NCBI GenBank assembly: GCA_045599965.1
Contig: JAZRXA010000052.1
Span: forward strand, 1 to 12,311
DNA length: 12,311 nucleotides
Reading direction: 5' to 3'
Source: RGIG5612 sp045599965
GTDB taxonomy: Bacteria > Bacillota > Clostridia > Lachnospirales > Lachnospiraceae
Shown here: piece by piece, positions 7,143 through 12,311 of the stretch
Numbering within the stretch: the first letter of the stretch is position 1
How the letters are laid out: each line of letters starts with the position of its first letter
The notes under the pieces: generated by a model
Databases searched by the model: none
What the model was told of the DNA's origin: nothing
What the model saw: only the letters and a program-made list of their open reading frames with translations
Made by a program: the position numbers and the translations under genes

Positions 7143-7579
7143 TGGAAATCTTAAAAACGATATTAAAAATATTTATGCTACTTTTCCTGTTTGCAGCCGC
7201 AATCATTGATTACCGAAGAAAAGAAATTCCAATCTATTTGCCAATAGCTGGATTTGTTCCCGCACTTGCGATTTCTCTTATCACCCAAAACTTAGGCGTT
7301 TTGGAAATTGTGTTGGGCGTCGGAATTGGCGCGGTCGCACTGCTTTTAGCAAAAATAACAAAACAAGCAATCGGGTACGGAGATGGAGCTGTTCTAGTTT
7401 GTACGGGCGCCGCGCTAGGGTTTGCAAAAAACTTAGCAATGTTACTAATAGCACTTGTTATTGCTGCCTGCACATGCGCACTTTTAATGTTTCTTAAACG
7501 AAAAAAGAAAAAAGACAGCATCGCGTTCATTCCATTTTTGCTTAGCGGTTATGTCGCAACAATTGCGTTGTTTGTATAA
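7142..7579 (+). CDS. tadV: Prepilin peptidase, A24 family (TadV/CpaA type)
   Basis: A 145-residue membrane aspartyl protease that would cut the leader from the Flp prepilin and perhaps from TadE-like pseudopilins. The two catalytic aspartates are visible: Asp23 in IIDYRRKEIP and Asp81 in the GYGDG motif (78-82). Several membrane segments cover most of the chain. The N-terminal methyltransferase domain of the large PilD-type enzymes is absent, as is usual for Tad-specific peptidases. ATG 7142 overlaps the preceding TAA by one base, so translation is probably coupled. The pairing of this gene with an Flp1 pilin in the same operon supports its role. Confidence 0.93.
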   Translation: MEILKTILKIFMLLFLFAAAIIDYRRKEIPIYLPIAGFVPALAISLITQNLGVLEIVLGVGIGAVALLLAKITKQAIGYGDGAVLVCTGAALGFAKNLAMLLIALVIAACTCALLMFLKRKKKKDSIAFIPFLLSGYVATIALFV

Positions 7580-7591
7580 AAAGGAGGATGT

Positions 7592-8053
7592 ATGAAAAAG
7601 AAAAAATTAAAAGGAAGTTTCACAATAGAGGCGGCGGTGATTGTGCCGGTGGTGATGGTTGTAATTGTGGGGATGATTTTTATTGCGTTTCTTGTACATG
7701 ACATGGTTACGATGGATGCGCTTAACACATATATGATTATAGAAAACGCCAACAAGTACAACGAAAGTGAAGACATCATAAAATCAGACCTTCAAGATAG
7801 GCTAAACTCAGGTCTTATCATCACAAAAAATATTAATGTTGAAACCAGTAAAAGATCTGACGGAATAATTGTAAAAAGTTGCGGTAATTTTTCTCTACCA
7901 TTTCCGGCACTTTCAGAGCTGTTTGGAGCCAATGTTGTTAACGAAAGCTCGCAAATTACAGTAACAAATTTAGATGGGCGAGGTTCGCTGCTGAAAAACA
8001 AAGCCATTGTAGATGGGATAAAAAAGATTGGAGATGAAAAAAATGAACATTAA
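7592..8053 (+). CDS. Small TadE-like pseudopilin
   Basis: A 153-residue protein with a short Lys-rich N-terminus, then KGSFTIEAAVIVPVVMVVIV (Glu13), the TadE/TadF-type anchor, and an extracytoplasmic tail of about 115 residues without Cys clusters. It is likely a minor pilin or assembly factor. It shares the S-x-TIEAA-x-x-x-P anchor signature with the larger TadE-like protein at 6099-7142 but lacks its His/Cys modules. AAGGAGG at 7581-7587 gives a strong ribosome binding site four bases before ATG 7592. Its end overlaps the FHA gene by 11 bases. Confidence 0.85.
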   Translation: MKKKKLKGSFTIEAAVIVPVVMVVIVGMIFIAFLVHDMVTMDALNTYMIIENANKYNESEDIIKSDLQDRLNSGLIITKNINVETSKRSDGIIVKSCGNFSLPFPALSELFGANVVNESSQITVTNLDGRGSLLKNKAIVDGIKKIGDEKNEH

Positions 8054-9410
8054 CTTTAGAAAAAACATAACGAAAAGTTACATGGTAATTGAGAATGTTA
8101 AAAAATTTTCGACACAAGACTTTGAAACAAAAATGATTCTTAGCAACAAAATCAATATGCTTCTCGATAGCGACTACGAAGTCATTGACGACAAAGTTAA
8201 TTTACTATATGACATTTCTTCAAAGCAGGCGTTTTCAAAAATTCTTGAGATTACCAAATTAAACTTTGAAAGTTTGCGAGCGTTCATCTTTGCACTGAAA
8301 AATCTTGCGGAAGCAATTGACGAGTATCTTCTAGATGCAAACAATGTAATTTTAAAAGAAGGTTGTATTTTTTCTGACATGCACTGCCGCGAATTTGCGT
8401 TTTGTTATTATCCATATTATCAAGGCGACTTTACAGTTGAATTAAAAGAATTGTTTAACAAAATCTTAAACGTAATAAATTATAATGACGAAAAAGCAGT
8501 TCGCTTAGCATATCGCCTAACAACAGAAGTCCAAAATGAAAATTTTGTCATTGGCAATTTGCTTGATTGTTTTGACGATATTTCAGATAGTCTCGAAACC
8601 GCCAATGATGATTTAGAGGATTTGCCAATAGAAGTTTTTGAATATATAACAAACAACCCAGTAGTACCAATGCTTGCAGAGGAGGATTTTAATACTTTTG
8701 CGGCATTCGAAGAAGATGATTTTGTATATGAAAACATACAGTGGAAAGAGCCACGAGGAAATCACTCTCATAAGCGAGCACCAAAAAAGAACAACAAAAT
8801 TATAGAATTAGACGAACCAGAAGAACCATCACTGTTTGAAAAGATTGCAATTTATGTTAAAAATAAAGACTTCTTTGAAATAATTGATGACATTGACAAT
8901 GGAGATATTTTCAAAAATATTAAAGATGTTGTTTCGCAAGACAGATACATTTCGCCAATGAGGCGAAATATTACGCCCGTGCAACCAGGCTTTCAACCCG
9001 CATTAGAAGGAATTCCAACAAATGCCTTCACATTCAAAAATCTTTCCGACAATTTTGAATTTGATAAACCACAAGATGGGACGGTTTTGTTAGGCAAAAC
9101 AGAAAACAGAAGCAGACGGCTTGTAGGAGTCAACGCCTCGGCGGGGCAGTTTTATGAAATAAATAAGATGCCCTACACGATTGGCAAAAACAATGACAAA
9201 GCAGATGTGCTAATTAATTCTCAAACAATCTCGCGCCTGCATGCGCGCATCTATGAAGAATCTAAAATTAATGGAAAGTATTCCATCGAAGATCTTAATT
9301 CCACAAACGGAACATTTGTAAATTATAAAAGAATCGAGCCTTATCAAAAGGTTCCTATCGCAGTGGGCGACATTATATGTTTCGCAGACGAGGAGTTCTG
9401 TTTTAAATAG
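8043..9410 (+). CDS. DUF6382-FHA domain protein of the Tad locus
   Basis: A 455-residue soluble protein. The first 170 residues or so match my memory of DUF6382: SYMVIEN near the start, LLYDISSKQAF, an EYLL stretch, and FAFCYYPYYQGDF. A long acidic, low-order linker follows (about 200-360). The C-terminus is a clear FHA domain: YTIGKNN (378-384), ISRLHARI with Ser397, Arg398 and His400, and DLNSTNGTFVN with Asn419 to Thr424. FHA domains bind phosphothreonine, so this protein probably links pilus assembly to a Ser/Thr kinase or assembles components. No kinase gene lies in the window. ATG 8043 is preferred because GGAG at 8030-8033 is nine bases away; TTG 8028 and ATG 8034 are too close to it. 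It is the last gene of the tad run. Confidence 0.9.
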   Translation: MNINFRKNITKSYMVIENVKKFSTQDFETKMILSNKINMLLDSDYEVIDDKVNLLYDISSKQAFSKILEITKLNFESLRAFIFALKNLAEAIDEYLLDANNVILKEGCIFSDMHCREFAFCYYPYYQGDFTVELKELFNKILNVINYNDEKAVRLAYRLTTEVQNENFVIGNLLDCFDDISDSLETANDDLEDLPIEVFEYITNNPVVPMLAEEDFNTFAAFEEDDFVYENIQWKEPRGNHSHKRAPKKNNKIIELDEPEEPSLFEKIAIYVKNKDFFEIIDDIDNGDIFKNIKDVVSQDRYISPMRRNITPVQPGFQPALEGIPTNAFTFKNLSDNFEFDKPQDGTVLLGKTENRSRRLVGVNASAGQFYEINKMPYTIGKNNDKADVLINSQTISRLHARIYEESKINGKYSIEDLNSTNGTFVNYKRIEPYQKVPIAVGDIICFADEEFCFK

Positions 9411-9416
9411 CTGTCG

Positions 9417-9445
9417 TTGATAATCTCTTTACACTCTATTAAAAT
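9417..9445 (+). promoter_or_regulatory. Sigma-A-like promoter for the yhhN-like gene group
   Basis: TTGATA (9417-9422) and TAAAAT (9440-9445) are separated by 17 bases, close to the ideal vegetative promoter. Transcription would start near 9452, leaving a leader of about 20 bases before ATG 9475. This separates the downstream genes from the tad operon. I see no clear terminator hairpin between the FHA gene stop (9410) and this promoter, so read-through is possible. Confidence 0.6.
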
Positions 9446-9474
9446 ATAGTTAAACATATTTTAGGAGTGCGAAC

Positions 9475-10089
9475 ATGATATCACATACAGCGAAATTAGT
9501 TATTAGTATTATTCTTAGTGTTATTGCAATTGTTTTATTTATCGTGCTTAAAGGGCGTGTTAGAAGAAACACGATGATTGCAATGCTTCTTTGCACAGCG
9601 GGCGACATCTTTATGATCGATACGTTTCATATGGGTGATGTTTCAACCTATCCCGGTGCTGCATTTTTTATCGCAGCGCATATCGTATACGCGATAACAT
9701 TTATAAAAGTGTCTAAAGAAAAAGGCTACAAGATGAAAAATGCCGGAATGATAAGTGGAATTATCGTTACGGTTTTAGGTGCAGCCTTTTTAGCAGCGGC
9801 AATGTTTATTAAAACAGGAAAGATGCAAAGCATGTTCCTTCCGCTTCTTATTTACATAGCTATTATCGGATGGAATCTTAGTTGCCAATTTTCCTACGCA
9901 GTTTCAGAAAAAGGACTTCGTTACTTTTTAATTGTCGGAATGCTGCTCTTTTTAATCTCAGATATCACAATATTCCTTGCGATGGTAAATGTTATGCCAG
10001 AACATAATGATTTCGTGTGGCTTACATATATTCCAGCACAACTTATATTGATTCTATTCAACTCAGACTTTAAGAAACAAATTTCATAA
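9475..10089 (+). CDS. YhhN/TMEM86 lysoplasmalogenase-family membrane protein
   Basis: A 204-residue protein made almost entirely of membrane helices. Family marks are the CTAGDIFM motif with Asp44, a FFIAAHIVYAITF helix with His69, and a second acidic motif LISDITIFL with Asp163. YhhN/TMEM86 proteins hydrolyse the vinyl-ether bond of lysoplasmalogens, releasing an aldehyde and a glycerophospho-headgroup. Many clostridia make plasmalogens, so the substrate is plausible here, but the activity is inferred from the family. AGGAG at 9463-9467 lies seven bases before ATG 9475. The gene follows its own promoter and precedes a hydrolase by 15 bases. Confidence 0.78.
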   Translation: MISHTAKLVISIILSVIAIVLFIVLKGRVRRNTMIAMLLCTAGDIFMIDTFHMGDVSTYPGAAFFIAAHIVYAITFIKVSKEKGYKMKNAGMISGIIVTVLGAAFLAAAMFIKTGKMQSMFLPLLIYIAIIGWNLSCQFSYAVSEKGLRYFLIVGMLLFLISDITIFLAMVNVMPEHNDFVWLTYIPAQLILILFNSDFKKQIS

Positions 10090-10104
10090 TAGGGAGACAG
10101 CGCG

Positions 10105-10872
10105 GTGAACAAAATCAATTATTTTAGTTTTGGAAATGGAAGCAAGCCATTTGTTATGTTGCCAGGAGCTAGCATAGAATCGCTTGTATTAAGCAAAGAT
10201 GCAATTGCGTCTGCTTTTTCATCTTTCGAAAAAGACTACACGGTGCACTTTTTCGACTACATTGAAGACATATATGAAGGGACCACAGTTGAAGACCTTG
10301 CCGAAGATGTTGCAGAAAAAATGAACGAGCTTGGGCTAAAGAACACGTATATGTTTGGCTGTTCATTAGGCGGATGCATCGCGCAATGTCTTGCAATAGA
10401 TCATCCTAAATTGGTAGGCAAACTTATTCTTGCATCATCATATTCAAAACAAAATGATTACACTAAAAAAATTTTTTCTGAATGGGAAGCCCTTTCAAAA
10501 AATGGCGAAGGCATCTTATTAACAAAAAACATGCAAAGTGTAATTTATTCTGCAGAGTTTTATGAAAAGTTTAAGGATGAGTTCAAGGCATTAGAAACTA
10601 ATGGAAGCAAAGAAGAAATAACTCGCTTTGCTCATGTTTCGCGAGCACTCTTAAACTTTGATAAATATGAGGAGTTAAGCAAAATCAAATGCGAAACGTT
10701 TGTAATAGGCTCATTGAAAGACAACACGCTTGGGCCTCAGGCATCAAAAGATATCGCACAAAAACTTAATTGCCCTATTTATTTATATGATGGATATGGA
10801 CATGCAGTTTACGATGAAGCTCCAGACTACAAAGAAAAAATTGCAAAGTTCTTCGAAGGAGAAATTAGTTAA
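10105..10872 (+). CDS. Alpha/beta hydrolase
   Basis: A 255-residue soluble alpha/beta-hydrolase-fold protein. The nucleophile elbow is FGCSLGG, giving G-x-S-x-G with Ser87. The likely acid is Asp206 in GSLKDNTLG and the base is His233 in DGYGHAVYDEAP, so the full triad is present in the right order. An N-terminal PFVMLPGAS strand-turn would form the oxyanion region. A lid-like helical insert lies between about residues 112 and 180. There is no signal peptide. The substrate cannot be read from the sequence; ester hydrolysis is the default, and a lipid substrate is possible given the neighbouring YhhN-like gene. The start is GTG 10105, with AGGGAG at 10091-10096 eight bases away. Confidence 0.85.
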   Translation: MNKINYFSFGNGSKPFVMLPGASIESLVLSKDAIASAFSSFEKDYTVHFFDYIEDIYEGTTVEDLAEDVAEKMNELGLKNTYMFGCSLGGCIAQCLAIDHPKLVGKLILASSYSKQNDYTKKIFSEWEALSKNGEGILLTKNMQSVIYSAEFYEKFKDEFKALETNGSKEEITRFAHVSRALLNFDKYEELSKIKCETFVIGSLKDNTLGPQASKDIAQKLNCPIYLYDGYGHAVYDEAPDYKEKIAKFFEGEIS

Positions 10873-10932
10873 ATATAGTCGACGGGAAGAATGTTTTTTC
10901 TGCGGTGCATCAACATATAAGGATATAAAAAT

Positions 10933-11958
10933 ATGGTAAAAAAGGTTGCGATTGTAAGTTTATCAGCTGGAACAATTGGCGAAAGTTTTGTTAATCATGA
11001 AGTAGAGCTTGGAAAGAAAAGATTAGCAGATTATGGACTAGAAGTAGTTATGATGCCGAATGCACAGCGAGGAATTGAATATGTTAAGGCGCATCCCGAA
11101 AAACGCGCTGAAGATTTGCTCTGCGCATTTTCAGATGAGTCTATTGATATGATATTGTGCGCAATCGGCGGGGACGATACATATCGGTTGCTCCCATATT
11201 TGTTCGAAAACAATGAGTTAAAAAAGGTAGTGAACAATAAGATCTTTCTTGGATTTTCCGATAGCACAATGAACCATTTGATGCTTCATAAAGTTGGCTT
11301 GAATACATTTTATGGACAATCTTTTTTGTCAGATGTGTGTGAATTAGAAAACACGATGCTTCCTTATACAGCACATTACTTTGAGGAATTAATTAATACA
11401 GAAAAGATAAAAGAAATTAGACCTAGCGATTTTTGGTATGAAGAACGAAAAAACTGGTCTGTACCAGTTGGAACGCCACGAATAAAGCATCAAAACAAAG
11501 GATTTGAATTGCTCCAAGGAGATTCAATTTTTAGTGGTGAAATTCTTGGCGGATGTCTAGAAACACTTTTTGATATCTTTGATAATTCAAGGTATGAAGA
11601 TACCGTACAACTATGCGAAAAATATCATCTTTTTCCAAACTTAGATGACTGGAAAGGAAAAATTCTTTTGCTAGAAACTAGTGAGGAACAACCATCTCCT
11701 GAGCATTACCGCAACATGTTAAGAACATTAAAGAAAACAGGCGTATTTAGTGTTGTGTCAGGAATAATTTGCGGAAAGCCGATGGATGAATTGTATTTTG
11801 AAGAATATAAGCAAATCATTGTTGAAGAGGTTGCAAACAAAGATCTTCCAATCGTTGCAAACATAAATGTTGGACACGCGGCTCCTAGATGCATTATCCC
11901 ATTTGGTGTTAATGCTACTGTAAATATTAATGAACAAAGAATTAGTTTCGAGGTTTAG
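10933..11958 (+). CDS. S66-family peptidase (LD-carboxypeptidase/MccF-like)
   Basis: A 341-residue cytoplasmic serine peptidase. The nucleophile is Ser109 in GFSDST (107-112), the Glu is Glu248 in LLETSEE, and the His is His315 in NVGHAAPR, matching the Ser-Glu-His triad of family S66. An N-terminal AIGGDD motif near residue 77 is also typical. Residues DFWYEERKNW and the following Gly-rich GEILGGCLETL resemble the MccF-like branch more than the shorter peptidoglycan LdcA. Possible roles are trimming the tetrapeptide stem during wall recycling, or cleaving toxic peptidyl-nucleotide conjugates such as microcin C. AAGGA at 10919-10923 lies nine bases before ATG 10933. The 60-base gap to the hydrolase shows no terminator. 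Confidence 0.9.
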   Translation: MVKKVAIVSLSAGTIGESFVNHEVELGKKRLADYGLEVVMMPNAQRGIEYVKAHPEKRAEDLLCAFSDESIDMILCAIGGDDTYRLLPYLFENNELKKVVNNKIFLGFSDSTMNHLMLHKVGLNTFYGQSFLSDVCELENTMLPYTAHYFEELINTEKIKEIRPSDFWYEERKNWSVPVGTPRIKHQNKGFELLQGDSIFSGEILGGCLETLFDIFDNSRYEDTVQLCEKYHLFPNLDDWKGKILLLETSEEQPSPEHYRNMLRTLKKTGVFSVVSGIICGKPMDELYFEEYKQIIVEEVANKDLPIVANINVGHAAPRCIIPFGVNATVNINEQRISFEV

Positions 11959-12042
11959 AAAATCACCCACCTCGCCGGTGTGACCGCCAGCTCCATATAT
12001 TAATCCAAAATAAAATATTTTTTTAAAATTTATAAACTAAGG
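11959..12042. other. Intergenic linker, A/T-rich, after the S66 gene
   Basis: A short GC-rich piece with a weak stem (CACC, loop TCGCC, GGTG near 11968-11980) is followed by an almost pure A/T stretch (about 11995-12040). The stem is not followed directly by a T-run, so I do not call it a terminator. No reading frame of note is present. Confidence 0.5.
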
Positions 12043-12276
12043 TGGCGCTCGAAAGAACATGTACTGTTGGTCAAAGTCAGCCGCCGTAAGTAGCGAAGGA
12101 CGGCGCAGGGCCCTACTTAGCCCAAGCGCCGTCAACTTCGCGAGCCATGCAAACCTAAGAATAATTTCTTAAATAGGTTTGCATTTTATTATTGTAACGC
12201 GAAGCTAGCGGTGCCAGCGCTAAAGATGGGCGCGCACCTTGCTTCGCTATTTACGGCAGCTGACTTTCGTTCGCCA
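12043..12276. repeat. Multi-branched palindromic element (MITE-like or structured RNA)
   Basis: Terminal arms 12043-12055 and 12264-12276 pair (TGGCG and CGAAAG matched around a two-base mismatch). Just inside, 12073-12097 and 12243-12267 are inverted copies matching at 23 of 25 positions. The enclosed DNA holds at least four hairpins. One is GACGGCGC 12099-12106 with 12126-12133, extended by GGGC/GCCC. A second pairs CTTCGCG 12136-12142 with 12198-12204. Nested within that is a third, ATGCAAACCT 12147-12156 with 12175-12184. A fourth is TAGCG 12206-12210 with 12218-12222. The element is GC-rich against an A/T-rich flank and has no coding frame. I find no clear target duplication. It is unlike the palindrome at 141-350. 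The remaining 35 bases to the window end show nothing I can name. Confidence 0.7.
12147..12190 (+). terminator. Terminator-like hairpin inside the palindromic element
   Basis: A perfect 10-bp stem (ATGCAAACCT / AGGTTTGCAT) is extended inward by AAGAA/TTCTT, and TTTATTATT follows on the + strand. This has the look of an intrinsic terminator and is far enough downstream to end the S66 transcript. The T-run is interrupted, and the hairpin is also an arm of a larger structure, so its role is uncertain. Confidence 0.4.
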
Positions 12277-12311
12277 AAACATCTTCGTCCGCCTGCTGCC
12301 TACCTTGATGA

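Noticed and set aside
8028..8042. TTG 8028 or ATG 8034 as start of the FHA gene
   Set aside because: The GGAG at 8030-8033 overlaps or abuts both; only ATG 8043 has normal spacing.
10730..10939. 69-codon + strand frame ending in CFFCGASTYKDIKIW
   Set aside because: Mostly a shifted frame within the hydrolase gene; no ribosome site and no family resemblance.
11968..11980. Intrinsic terminator directly after the S66 gene
   Set aside because: Stem is only four base pairs and is not followed by a T-run.
12041..12311. tRNA, rRNA fragment or group II intron at the right end
   Set aside because: No tRNA cloverleaf with a T-arm GTTC motif, no recognisable rRNA sequence, and no intron domain V-like hairpin that I could identify.

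Overview
The window is low-GC DNA from an anaerobic, single-membrane Firmicute, most likely a Clostridium-class organism near the Lachnospiraceae. This rests on A/T-rich codon use, strong AGGAGG ribosome binding sites, no secretin or other outer-membrane Tad component, and DUF5702-like and DUF6382-FHA-like proteins, which I associate with Tad loci of that group. No taxonomic marker is present, so the placement is inference. All genes are on the + strand.

Positions 1-9410 hold most of a Tad/Flp type IVb pilus operon. The order is: the 3' end of an upstream gene (possibly the CpaE/TadZ ATPase), the CpaF/TadA motor ATPase, inner-membrane platform proteins TadB and TadC, a 60-residue Flp pilin, a large DUF5702-like membrane-anchored protein, a TadE-like protein with a duplicated His/Cys module, a short prepilin peptidase (TadV/CpaA type), a second small TadE-like protein, and a DUF6382-FHA protein. 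Genes overlap or lie a few bases apart, which fits one transcript. CpaF would power assembly on TadB/TadC, TadV would cleave the Flp leader, and the TadE-like and DUF5702-like proteins would be minor or surface components. The FHA protein suggests phosphothreonine-dependent control. TadC carries a large outside domain between membrane segments.

Positions 138-389, between the upstream gene and cpaF, contain a GC-rich imperfect palindrome of about 97 bp present twice in tandem and nearly identical in both copies.

Positions 9411-11958 are a separate three-gene group behind a good sigma-A-like promoter (TTGATA-17-TAAAAT): a YhhN/TMEM86 lysoplasmalogenase-family membrane protein, an alpha/beta hydrolase, and an S66 (LD-carboxypeptidase/MccF-like) peptidase.

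Positions 11959-12311 have no gene. They hold an A/T-rich linker followed by a 234-bp GC-rich element whose ends pair as a long inverted repeat around several internal hairpins. It is either a non-autonomous mobile element or a structured RNA, and I could not assign it to a known family.
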